From: Candidatus Delongbacteria bacterium
Lineage (GTDB): Bacteria > CAIWAD01
Reading direction: 5' to 3'
Assembly (NCBI GenBank): GCA_020634015.1
Contig: JACKCN010000004.1
Location: forward strand, 186,001-250,000
DNA length: 64,000 bases
Below the pieces are notes generated by a model, which searched no databases, was not told the origin of the DNA, and saw nothing but the letters and a program-made list of their open reading frames with translations. A program made the position numbers and the translations under genes. Numbering within the stretch: the stretch's first letter is position 1; every line of letters begins with the position of its first letter. This document shows, piece by piece, positions 34,655 through 42,734 of the stretch.

Positions 34655-34682
34655 ACTATAGCATTGTCATGCGCAGGAACAA
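34655..34682 (-). promoter_or_regulatory. Sigma-70-type promoter for rhlE, overlapping a palindrome
   Basis: On the minus strand TTGTTC (34677-34682) and TATAGT (34655-34660) are 16 bases apart, giving a leader of about 120 bases. The -35 box lies inside an inverted repeat CGCAGGA-ACAAAC-TCCTGCG (34672-34691), a possible regulator site. Confidence 0.55.
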
Positions 34683-34691
34683 ACTCCTGCG

Positions 34692-36651
34692 ACCATCCTA
34701 TTTCCCGTCAGCCCAATATCCGTCACCCCCGCGGAAGCGGGGGCCCATTGCATGGCGCCCCGGTGGTTACACCGAGCATTTCATCGTGAGAATCCCCCAC
34801 CACACGTTCATCCCCTTCCACCGGAATCCCGTCACTGCCTCGGTTCCGTGATGCCTTCTTCGGCCGGGGGCTGCCTCCCGTGAGGCATCGTTTTCCACCT
34901 TTCTTTGGACGGGTCCAAAGCAAGGTGGAGCCAAAGAAAGACCCTCTTCGCAGGCCTCGCGCCGCGCAAACTTGGCCCGCGCTGCGGTCCGGCGAGCAAG
35001 CGCGGCGGCCCACGCTCCTGCTCGACCGTTCCGTCTCGATGGTTCCGCCACCGGCGTCACCGCTGTGACAATCAGCGCGACATCCGGGTCAAGTTCAAAG
35101 GTGTCATCCCCGTGATCATTGTCTTCTGGGTCGGCGAATGGGGATCCCGACGGGTTATACCGAAATTCATTCTCGTTCGTGACCGGTGTGCGACTGACAG
35201 TATGCGTGTCACGGATGCTATCGCCGGTCGCCGGCAATACACTCCCCTGCGCGGGGGGCGCTCTCACCTTTTTCTTCGCGAAGAAAAGGTCCGGCGAAAG
35301 AGCGGCAGGCCTCGCGCCGCGCTTTGTCGCCCGCGATGCGGTCCTAGCGGCGGAGACGCGGCGGTTGACTTCGTCGGGAATTACCCTGCTCAGACAACGT
35401 TCATGTCTCGATGCCATTTTCGCCGCCACCGGCGATCACCATCTTTTGGAAGAAGATTGATCAGAGACATAGCCGCAAAGCACTGCAGCCGGGCGATTGG
35501 GATGCAAAGCCAACACTTGGGAGGATCATGTCGGCCTCGCCTTTTGCGGCGAAATCCAGGGTTGCTGCCAGGAATTCGCCCGGTTGTGAACCGGAAGCTG
35601 ATCCTCGACTCCACCCATCCATCTTCCATCCCCTTCTTGGGCACCGGCATCCAAAGTCACAGACAAAGTCCACGTCCATGCCAGAGGCGTTGGAAATCCT
35701 CGCCACGGTCTCGTCTGGCGGCCTCCCGCAGCGAACTTTTCCACCTTTCTTTGGACGGGTGCCAAAGCAAGGTGGAGCCAACTGACGTTTGTCACTCGCA
35801 AAGCCTCGCGCATGCGGTACGAAGGCAGCCCGCGATGCGGTGGTTCCTGGCCAAGCGCGGCCGATCACGTGAATGACCCCGTTCAAGGCAGAAAAGGGAC
35901 GACGCCTCCACCAGGCGCTTCGATCCGGGAACGGAAGGACTTGATTCAGAAACAACCTCGAGCCGTCTGCTTCCAGCCAGGCCCGATGAAGCGCTGGCAG
36001 TTGATCGCGTCATCCGACTTTCGGTCGGCGAAATCCGAATGCGGTCATGACATGTGGTTCTGATCGCGCACTGCCTACCTGATTACCGAACCCTCAATTG
36101 AGCGTCATCCATTCATTCCACCGGAATCCGTCACTGGCGCGATTCCCTGTGCTGTGATCCATGCCCGTCCGCCGCCGGCTTCCCGTGATGCAATGAACTT
36201 TCCATGTTTCTTTGGACGGGTCCAAAGAAAGGTGGAGCCAAAGAAAGACCCTCTTCGCAGGCCTCGCGCCGCGCAAACTTGGCCCGCGATGCGGTCCTTC
36301 GGGCCAGGCGCGGCGACCCACGTGATTGCCCGACCGTTCCGTCTCGATGGTTCCGCCACCGGCGTCACCGCTGCGGAAGGGGGTTGATTCTTGAGGGAAT
36401 CGCCGGCGCCTCTCATACTCGTGCTCATGTCGCGCCATCTTCGCGCTGCGAGGGCGAACATGGCACACAATCGCTGCCACCCAAGCCCCGAATGGGGCAT
36501 CATACATCCATAGCCCGTGGGGAATCCACGGGCGGGCGAGGATGAACCCTAAGAAGATGGGTACAGGATGCAACCACTCGGGGTCGCCATGCGGGCCGCC
36601 CCCGTTTAGCGGGGATGACAGGGTTAGGGGGATATCATTCGGTTGTGATAC
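34692..36651. repeat. Gene-free region with degenerate dispersed repeats (family A)
   Basis: No convincing gene is present; open frames here have repeat-derived, low-conservation compositions. A REP-like palindrome CCCCCGC-GGAA-GCGGGGG lies at 34726-34743. Family A is an element beginning with an imperfect palindrome around TTTCTTTGGACGGGTCCAAAG, followed by a conserved body. Full copies lie at ~34890-35068 and ~36196-36376, and 59 bases are identical between 34923-34981 and 36230-36288. Degenerate copies lie at ~35266-35360 and ~35728-35870. All copies have the same orientation. Confidence 0.8.
36481..36629. repeat. Dispersed repeat family B, copy 1
   Basis: About 150 bases begin with CCAAGCCCCGAATGGGGCA and contain the palindrome GCCCGTGG-GGAAT-CCACGGGC (36513-36533). 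They end in a REP-like CCCCG-TTTA-GCGGGG followed by ATGACAGGGTT. A second copy lies at 38444-38593. It has no coding potential. Confidence 0.85.
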
Positions 36652-36684
36652 AAAACAGGACGGCCGCCCATGCGCCCGTCCTGT
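36652..36684 (-). terminator. Intrinsic terminator of the OmpA-family gene
   Basis: A 9-bp stem ACAGGACGG/CCGTCCTGT (36655-36663 with 36676-36684) is followed on the minus strand by TTTG, 35 bases after the stop at 36719. Confidence 0.7.
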
Positions 36685-36718
36685 GTGTTCGAACTGCATC
36701 ACCCGCAAGGGCGAAAGC

Positions 36719-37375
36719 TCAGTTGCCTGAGGCCTTCTTCAGTTTGTCGTTGGCCATGATCGCCACTTCGACGCGGCGGTTGGCGGCCTTGCCGGCCATG
36801 GTCGAATTGTCGCCGATGGGCTGGGATTCGCCGTAGCCGAAGGTGGTCATGCGGGAGCCACTGACATTGTTCTGTGCCAGATAGTAGGACACAGTGTTGG
36901 CGCGGCGGTCGGACAGTTCCCGGTTGTGGGCCTCGCTGCCGTCGGAGTCGGTGTGTCCCTCGATCAGGACATTGGTATCGGGATACTTGTTCAGGATGCC
37001 GGCCAGCTTCTGCAGGTTCTGCTGCGCCACCGGCTGCAGGTCCGACTTGTTGGAGGCGAAGAGCAGGCCTGAGTCGAAGGTCAGCTTGATGCCTTCACCG
37101 ACGCGCTCGACCGTGACACCTTCCAGGTCGTGCTCGATCTCCTCGGCCTGCTTGTCCATGTAGTTGCCGATCACGGCACCCGCGGTGCCTCCGACGGCCG
37201 CACCCAGAATCGCGCCCACGGCCGTGTTGCCGAACTGCTTGCCGATGACCGCGCCCGCGGCTGCTCCGCCCGCTCCGCCGATGATTGCCCCGTTCTGGGC
37301 CCGGTTCAGTCTCGAGCACGAGAAGCTGCCCAGCAGAATCGCCAGGCCCAGGATCGTTGTCTTCAGATATTTCAT
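36719..37375 (-). CDS. OmpA-family peptidoglycan-associated lipoprotein-like protein
   Basis: The ATG at 37373-37375 (MKYLKTTILGLAILLGSFSC) gives 218 residues. The N-terminal signal ends in 'SFSC' (Cys20), a lipobox-like but non-canonical site. Residues ~28-70 are a Gly-zipper segment ('GAIIGGAGGAAAGAVIG') that may insert in a membrane. Residues ~98-207 are an OmpA C-terminal domain with 'LIEGHTDSDGSEAHNRELSD' and 'RRANTVSYYLAQ', which binds the peptide of peptidoglycan through the Asp/Arg pair. It probably tethers the envelope. It stands alone between repeat-rich regions and has its own terminator. Confidence 0.93.
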   Translation of the reverse strand: MKYLKTTILGLAILLGSFSCSRLNRAQNGAIIGGAGGAAAGAVIGKQFGNTAVGAILGAAVGGTAGAVIGNYMDKQAEEIEHDLEGVTVERVGEGIKLTFDSGLLFASNKSDLQPVAQQNLQKLAGILNKYPDTNVLIEGHTDSDGSEAHNRELSDRRANTVSYYLAQNNVSGSRMTTFGYGESQPIGDNSTMAGKAANRRVEVAIMANDKLKKASGN

Positions 37376-37635
37376 CGTGATTGCTCCCGCCATTGTCCTG
37401 TCCAGCCATGTGCCGGACGAGAATTGTTCGAACTTGCGGCGAATCGCGGTGACGGCCGCGATTCCACTCTTCGTTCCGGCGGGCGAGGAAGACTCTCCGC
37501 AGGCCCGGCAACATCCATACTGCCACTTCCACGGGTCAGTTCACGATTTATCTCAGGGGAAATGGGGACGGTCGAAGGAACCATTGCTTTGTGCCCCGGG
37601 ACGTCGACCAACCTGACAGTCATCCTGACCGCTAC

Positions 37636-38313
37636 CTCGTCCGCCATCTCGTCCGCCATCTCGTCCACCATCTCGTCCACTATCTCGTCCACCATCTCGT
37701 CCGCCATCTCGTCCACCATCTCGTCCGCCATCTCGTCCGCCATCTCGTCCACCATTTCGTCCACCATCTCGTCCGCCATCTCGTCCGCCATCTCGTCCGC
37801 CATCTCGTCCGCCATCTCGTCCGCCATCTCGTCCGCCATCTCGTCCACCATCTCGTCCACCATCTCGTCCGCCATCTCGTCCGCCATCTCGTCCACCATC
37901 TCGTCCACCATCTCGTCCACCATCTCGTCCGCCATCTCGTCCGCCATCTCGTCCACCATCTCGTCCACCATCTCGTCCACCATCTCGTCCACCATCTCGT
38001 CCGCCATCTCGTCCGCCATCTCGTCCACCATCTCGTCCGCCATCTCGTCCACCATCTCGTCCACCATCTCGTCCACCATCTCGTCCACCATCTCGTCCGC
38101 CATCTCGTCCGCCACCTCGTCCGCCATCTCGTCCGCCATCTCGTCCGCCATCTCGTCCACCATTTCGTCCACCATTTCGTCCACCATTTCGTCCACCATC
38201 TCGTCCGCCATCTCGTCCGCCACCTCGTCCGCCATCTCGTCCGCCATCTCGTCCACCATTTCGTCCACCATTTCGTCCACCATTTCGTCCACCATCTCGT
38301 CCGCCATCTCGTC
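37636..38313. repeat. 12-bp minisatellite, about 56 units
   Basis: Head-to-tail 12-bp units of the form CTCGTCCRCCAT cover ~678 bases without interruption. Only transitions are seen: G/A at one position (most common), C to T giving CATTTCGTC in some units, and CACCTC in three. All six frames are open because the period is divisible by 3, giving artefactual Met-Ala-Asp-Glu-, Ser-Ser-Ala-Ile-, His-Leu-Val-Arg- or Arg-Asp-Gly-Gly-type repeats. A 10-bp direct repeat GACGGTCGAA flanks it (37567-37576 and 38371-38380). I do not call a gene here; 37376-38675 otherwise holds only repeats. Confidence 0.95.
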
Positions 38314-38367
38314 GATCACCTAGGCGGCCGCCCGGGCGGACGACGTGACCGTCATGGTCTGGAACAT

Positions 38368-38392
38368 GGTGACGGTCGAATGGACCGTCACC
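38368..38392. repeat. 10-bp perfect inverted repeat beside the minisatellite
   Basis: GGTGACGGTC (38368-38377) and GACCGTCACC (38383-38392) are separated by GAATG. No T-run follows on either strand, so an intrinsic terminator is unlikely. Confidence 0.8.
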
Positions 38393-38443
38393 GTTCCTTG
38401 GGATGGACAAAGCGCAGCGTGCCGCACCACACACGGTCCCCCG

Positions 38444-38593
38444 CCAAGCCCCGAATGGGGCACAATGCATCGATAGCCCGTGGGGAATCCACGGGCGGGC
38501 GTGGGGAAACCTGGACGAAAAGGGCGTGCGGAGCAATCCATCGGGTTGCCATGTCGGCCGCCCCGTTTGCGCAAGAATGACAGGGTTCGGGAA
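38444..38593. repeat. Dispersed repeat family B, copy 2
   Basis: Same orientation and order as the copy at 36481-36629: opening CCAAGCCCCGAATGGGGCA, palindrome GCCCGTGG-GGAAT-CCACGGGC (38476-38496), and a decayed REP-like end before AATGACAGGGTT. The two copies bracket the OmpA-family gene and the minisatellite. Confidence 0.85.
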
Positions 38594-38675
38594 GAGGTGA
38601 TGGGTGTGCCGGCCGCTCCGTGACACGGGAATGCCACAGTGGATCGAACTGGTCACAGCCGCGCGAACACAGGGA

Positions 38676-39518
38676 TCAGAACAGGTCGCTGCGTTTCGTG
38701 TTGAGCAGCAGAATCTGTTCCCAGGCCCACTGGTTCAGCAGGCGCAGTTCGGGGCGGGCGTCGAAGTCAAAGGAGGCGGCCTCCTGCTGGATCTGGTCGA
38801 AGCGCTCCTCGTCCAGGGCGGCGGGGCAGTAGTAGCGGGCTTCGAAGAAGAGCGGGAGCAGAAGACCGTGTGCGGGGCCGGCGGCGGCCTGCTGGAAGAG
38901 GGCCTGACCGGTTTCGGGCTTGCCGCCGACGAAGCGGGGTTTCACGCATGTGATCGCCCCCTCGAAAAGCTGGCCGGCGCCGAAGAAGTAGTCGGGGTCC
39001 AGGGCGCTGGCGCGCGCGATCATGGCTTCTACGCGGGGCAGGCGGAACACGGCTTCGCTCTCGGCCAGATTGAGTGCCATCCAGGCACCGTAGGGGAAGG
39101 CGGTCCAGAACAGGGCGCTCTGCTGCTTCGCGGGCACCGCAGCCAGCCAGGCATCGAACTCGGGCTGGGAGAGGGCGAAAGGATCGCTGCCAAGCAGCGC
39201 CAGGCCCACGTGATGCGCGCGGCGGTAGAAGCGGCTGGCCCGGGCATCGTCCACACCTTCGCAATAGATCAGCGCGTAGCCGGTGAGCGCCATCGCATGC
39301 AGTTCGCGCAGGCGCGGGCTGTCGGCACTCAGGCGCAGGCCCTCGATCATCTTGATGTCGGACTCGAAAGCCGTGCGCGCCAGCAGCAGGTCGGGTTCGG
39401 CGAAGAGGGCGGTCACGAAATCGTCCAGCACGGGGGTCACGGCGCGGATGCCGACTCGGCGGATGCTGCAGCCACTCAGCAGCAGGGCCAGCATCAGGAA
39501 GGCAAGCAGATGTCTCAT
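38676..39518 (-). CDS. TatT-family (TRAP transporter T-component) lipoprotein
   Basis: This 280-residue protein has a lipoprotein signal and lipobox 'LLSGC' (Cys17). The body resembles the TatT family (Tp0956 of Treponema): 'QSALFWTAFPYGAWMALNLA' followed by 'LPRVEAMIARASALDPDYFF', then 'GKPETGQALFQQAA', a helical TPR-like architecture. TatT proteins form a periplasmic complex with TRAP substrate-binding subunits, but no DctP, DctQ or DctM gene is in this window. It is the last gene of the leftward envelope cluster, 28 bases after its neighbour. Confidence 0.8.
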   Translation of the reverse strand: MRHLLAFLMLALLLSGCSIRRVGIRAVTPVLDDFVTALFAEPDLLLARTAFESDIKMIEGLRLSADSPRLRELHAMALTGYALIYCEGVDDARASRFYRRAHHVGLALLGSDPFALSQPEFDAWLAAVPAKQQSALFWTAFPYGAWMALNLAESEAVFRLPRVEAMIARASALDPDYFFGAGQLFEGAITCVKPRFVGGKPETGQALFQQAAAGPAHGLLLPLFFEARYYCPAALDEERFDQIQQEAASFDFDARPELRLLNQWAWEQILLLNTKRSDLF

Positions 39519-39546
39519 GTGTCTCCCGTGTCGCAGGTCGGCCAGC

Positions 39547-40227
39547 TCAATTGGCCCTGGAATGAAGCACGGTCACCATGTCGCGGGCGGCCTGGCCCAG
39601 CAACAGTCCCGTGCGGTCGGTGTGATTCAGAGTGTAGGGGGTGTCCGGACGGCGGCTCACCAGACTGTGCGGTGCGTCCAGCTGCAGGCTGTCCACGTCG
39701 ACATGCTGGCCGAGGTATCGATAATGGGTCTCGACCCAGCCGAATTCACGATCACGCTGGATCGACAGGCCCAGCCACTGCACGAAACGCTGGAAGCCTC
39801 CACTCTTGAGTGCGTGGACCGACAGGGAATCCAGCGCCAGGATCAGGCTGCCTTCGCCCGGATCACGCGACCAGCCCGGTTCGCCCGCAGTCCAGCCGTC
39901 TTCGGGCCAGACCAGCTGCAGGCCGTTGCGGGCCGCCTCTTCAACGAAACTCTTGCGCCAGACCGACAGATAGGCGGCCGGTGAGCCTGTGCTGCGCTCG
40001 GGCAATTTGCGGCAGCGGAAGAGCGAATCGGCCTCCTCAGGATGGGGCCAGTTGGCAATGAACACGGTGTCCGGGCATTGCTCGCGGCTCAGACGCTCCA
40101 GCAGCGGGGCGGGTGGCTTGATCGAGGCGCAGCCGACCAGAAGGACAATCGTCAGGCAGGCCAGCACAGGGCGCCAGCGGGCAGTGGACACAAAGACTCC
40201 AGGACGGTTGTGGGCTTGCATGATCAT
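39547..40227 (-). CDS. Uncharacterised lipoprotein
   Basis: This is a 226-residue protein with a lipobox 'LLVGC' at Cys33 after a long basic N-region. The start ATG at 40225-40227 makes an ATGA overlap with the upstream gene; an ATG two codons later is possible. The rest is a mixed alpha/beta sequence with a 'YLSVWRKSFVEEAARNGLQL' helix and the hydrophobic strand 'GSLILALDSLSVHAL'. This is somewhat like lipoproteins that bring partners to outer-membrane complexes (LptE/DUF-like), but I do not recognise the family. Translational coupling to the propeller lipoprotein suggests a shared complex. Confidence 0.75.
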   Translation of the reverse strand: MIMQAHNRPGVFVSTARWRPVLACLTIVLLVGCASIKPPAPLLERLSREQCPDTVFIANWPHPEEADSLFRCRKLPERSTGSPAAYLSVWRKSFVEEAARNGLQLVWPEDGWTAGEPGWSRDPGEGSLILALDSLSVHALKSGGFQRFVQWLGLSIQRDREFGWVETHYRYLGQHVDVDSLQLDAPHSLVSRRPDTPYTLNHTDRTGLLLGQAARDMVTVLHSRAN

Positions 40228-41666
40228 TGCGGAGGCAGGTCGTCCTGACTGAGGCTGAGGGTGAAGAGCAGGATCCTGTCGTTCACGCGCACCTCGTTGG
40301 CTCCGCTGCCCGATACCACTCCTCCATCATCACTGACGAAAATGGTCTCTTCGCTGTTGCGGTCGCGGTCGCTGCGATTGCCGAAGACCGCCACTCCCAC
40401 GGGCGCGCGCAACTGGTCGTAGTTCCAGCTCTTCAGTACCGTGTCGACCGGGACATCGTTGAAGACCAGTGTCGTGTCGATGTAGACCCGGCTGGCTCCG
40501 CAGGGGCGCTGGAAGCGGCCGCTGTGGTCGAAGACCTGAACGCGACGATTGTCGGTGTCGCAGACGAAGATCCGGTCACGACTCCAGGTGATGTCCGAGG
40601 GCGTACCGAAAAGTTCAGGATTCATGATGTCGGTGTTGCCCAGGCTGGCGTCAAAACTCCAGTAATCCTCTCCGGCGAATTCCTCCCAGGTCAGGCGCTG
40701 AGCCCGGAAGTAGCCGATGCTGGGAGCGAGCTGCGTGTAGTACAGGCGCGCCTGGTCATCCAGATCCAGCGAGGTGCCGCCCTCGATGGTGCCCTGGCCG
40801 GTACCCTGATTGATCACGATCGCCGGATTGGGAAAATCCATGCTGTCGGCAGCCACGAAGGGGCGATAGAAATAGGTGAAGGCGGAATAGTCATCGGCCA
40901 GCAGCACCAGGGCTTCGGGACGGAAGCGCAGTCGGTTGATCCGGTTGCCGCCGCTGGGGTTGTTGTTCACGAAGAAGACTTCGCGCTGTCCCGCGCGTCC
41001 GCGCGACACCGCATCGATGGTGGTGTTGCCCGAACCTTCCCAGAACACGCGCGGAACCAGTGCGGCAGCCAGGGCCGAATCGCCGTAGGCTGCGGTGGGC
41101 ACCACCTCGTAGCGTCCGAACTGGTTGTTCTGGATCAGGTCGGCCACGCCGGCGGCGTCCACTTCGCTGACCTCGCCGGTCTGACGATGGGTCAGGCGGA
41201 AATGCGTGTAGGCGCCCACCACGTTCTCCCGTGCGGCCAGCAGGTTCACGGCCCAGAGCTTGTTGCCGCCGTCGCAGGCGAAGAGCAGCTGTTCCGGCCC
41301 CACCGTGACTCCCTTGACCCCGGGCAGCTCGAAGCCTTCGAGGGCCGGCTCGCCCAGCGGCACGCCGGGCCCCGGTTCGTTCAGGTCGCGCAGGGCCTGG
41401 TTCCAGACACTGATTCGGCCACTGCCCGATTCGGCCACGTAGACATGGCCATCGTCATTGATGAACACATCGGAAGGATTGGCCTCCTCGCTGCCCAGAT
41501 CGATCCAGCTGTTCAGCATCAGGTAGGTCGTGTCACTCAGGCCGCCGGTGCCTGTCTGCTCCAGGCTGGGCAACGAGAAGGTCTCGATGCCGCAACCGGC
41601 CACCAGAGCCAGCAGACCGGTGGCAAGAGCCAGGCGCAGGCCCGTGCTGCGGTGTATCCGGCTCAT
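40224..41666 (-). CDS. NHL/six-bladed propeller lipoprotein
   Basis: The ATG at 41664-41666 (MSRIHRSTGLRLALATG) overlaps the PorV-like gene stop by 4 bases. The 480-residue protein has lipobox 'LVAGC' (Cys25). It then shows propeller blades of NHL type: 'PSDVFINDDGHVYVAESGSG' followed by 'RISVWNQ', 'GVKGVTVGPEQLLFACDGGN', 'PSDITWSRDRIFVCDTDNRR' with 'VQVFDHSG', and 'APVGVAVFG'. Probably an extracytoplasmic scaffold or sensor rather than an enzyme; no catalytic motif is seen. It is central in the envelope cluster. Confidence 0.85.
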   Translation of the reverse strand: MSRIHRSTGLRLALATGLLALVAGCGIETFSLPSLEQTGTGGLSDTTYLMLNSWIDLGSEEANPSDVFINDDGHVYVAESGSGRISVWNQALRDLNEPGPGVPLGEPALEGFELPGVKGVTVGPEQLLFACDGGNKLWAVNLLAARENVVGAYTHFRLTHRQTGEVSEVDAAGVADLIQNNQFGRYEVVPTAAYGDSALAAALVPRVFWEGSGNTTIDAVSRGRAGQREVFFVNNNPSGGNRINRLRFRPEALVLLADDYSAFTYFYRPFVAADSMDFPNPAIVINQGTGQGTIEGGTSLDLDDQARLYYTQLAPSIGYFRAQRLTWEEFAGEDYWSFDASLGNTDIMNPELFGTPSDITWSRDRIFVCDTDNRRVQVFDHSGRFQRPCGASRVYIDTTLVFNDVPVDTVLKSWNYDQLRAPVGVAVFGNRSDRDRNSEETIFVSDDGGVVSGSGANEVRVNDRILLFTLSLSQDDLPPQ

Positions 41667-42685
41667 GGCTGCCACCCCCAGTTGAATTCGGCGCTGGTGC
41701 GCTTGCTCTCGGAGAGGATGCCGAAGTCGCTGTAGGACAGATCCAGCACCACTCCCAGCCCGTTGAGCTTGAAGTCGATTCCGCCGCCCAGTGTCCAGGA
41801 TTCCTCGCCCGCGTTGAACTTCCAGCCGCCCCGGGCGAAGAATCGCTCCATCCAGCCGTATTCCAGTCCGAAGAGGTAGTTCTCGGCGTTGTCCACAGGG
41901 TGGTTGATCTGCCCCGAGAACAGCACGCGATGCTCTTCACGCGAGAACACGGTGAGCGCACTGCCGATGCGGAACATGGTGGGCGGGCTGGCTTCCTTGT
42001 AATCCACGGGCCGACCGTCACCCGCGTTGGGCGTGTGACTGCCACCGGGGCGGAACTGGCCGCCGAAGTTGCTCAGCGAGACAGCCACGGACATGTCACG
42101 CCACCCGGTGCGGTAGTAGGTGCCGATATCACCCAGCCAGCCGTCCATGGTCACATCGTCGATGTCCTCGCGCACGTACTTCACGCTGAGGCCCACGCTG
42201 AACTGGTCGGTCATGCGCATGCAGCCCGTGAGCTGCACGGCCTGGTCAATGAAATAGAAGGTCTGGCCGTTGCCTTCGGGATGGGTCTCGGTGGTCACGG
42301 CCATTTCGTCGGTGCGCAACTGCGAGTAGGCCAGGCCCACGCTGTAACGATCGTTGAGCCGCTGCACGGCGCCCAGATAGTCATAGCTGATGCCCGCTGG
42401 CCAGTCGAGATGCGAGAAGGACACGGCCCCGCCATCCATGCGTCCCAGACCTCCCGGGTTCCAGTAGAGGGCGCTCACATCGTCGGCCACGCCCACGAAG
42501 GCCTGGGCCATGCCCTCGGCTCTGGCCCCCACGCCGATCTTGAGAAAGCCCAGCACGGTGGTGGCCGTCCGTTCCTCGCCGTAGTTGCGGATCAGCTGCT
42601 GGGCGTGTCCGGCGGGAGCCAGCAGCGGCAGCAGCAGGGCCAGCAGGCCCGCGTGGATGAATGATACTTGCAGTCTTGGCACCAT
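41663..42685 (-). CDS. PorV/PorQ-family outer-membrane protein
   Basis: This 340-residue protein has a signal peptide ('GLLALLLPLLAPAGHAQ') and the family signature 'FLKIGVGARAEGMAQAFVGV' plus 'ADDVSALYWNPGGLGRMDGG'. The remainder alternates short beta strands ending 'GVVLDLSYSDFG...' and is FadL-like. PorV in Bacteroidetes is the outer-membrane shuttle of the type IX secretion system that delivers C-terminal-domain cargo; relatives are widespread in FCB phyla. Proteins with such cargo domains are encoded upstream in the same cluster. It starts 49 bases after the TonB receptor stop. Confidence 0.88.
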   Translation of the reverse strand: MVPRLQVSFIHAGLLALLLPLLAPAGHAQQLIRNYGEERTATTVLGFLKIGVGARAEGMAQAFVGVADDVSALYWNPGGLGRMDGGAVSFSHLDWPAGISYDYLGAVQRLNDRYSVGLAYSQLRTDEMAVTTETHPEGNGQTFYFIDQAVQLTGCMRMTDQFSVGLSVKYVREDIDDVTMDGWLGDIGTYYRTGWRDMSVAVSLSNFGGQFRPGGSHTPNAGDGRPVDYKEASPPTMFRIGSALTVFSREEHRVLFSGQINHPVDNAENYLFGLEYGWMERFFARGGWKFNAGEESWTLGGGIDFKLNGLGVVLDLSYSDFGILSESKRTSAEFNWGWQP

Positions 42686-42734
42686 GAGGTTCCGTCTTGG
42701 TTCGCGGGGCCGCCGCTGGCGGACCCGAGTGACA

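Noticed and set aside
34767..35429. 220-codon ORF in the repeat-rich region
   Set aside because: It is a translation of repeat family A; similar peptides recur in different frames at the other copies, and no ribosome-binding site is visible.
37372..38319. Minus-strand ORF of 315 codons across the minisatellite (Met-Ala/Val-Asp-Glu repeats)
   Set aside because: Every frame is open because a 12-bp repeat lacks stops; there is no Shine-Dalgarno site, and the 3' part runs into the non-coding flank of the OmpA-family gene.
37553..38656. Minus-strand ORF with Arg-Asp-Gly-Gly repeats
   Set aside because: Another frame of the same minisatellite; its N-terminal part is translated from repeat family B.
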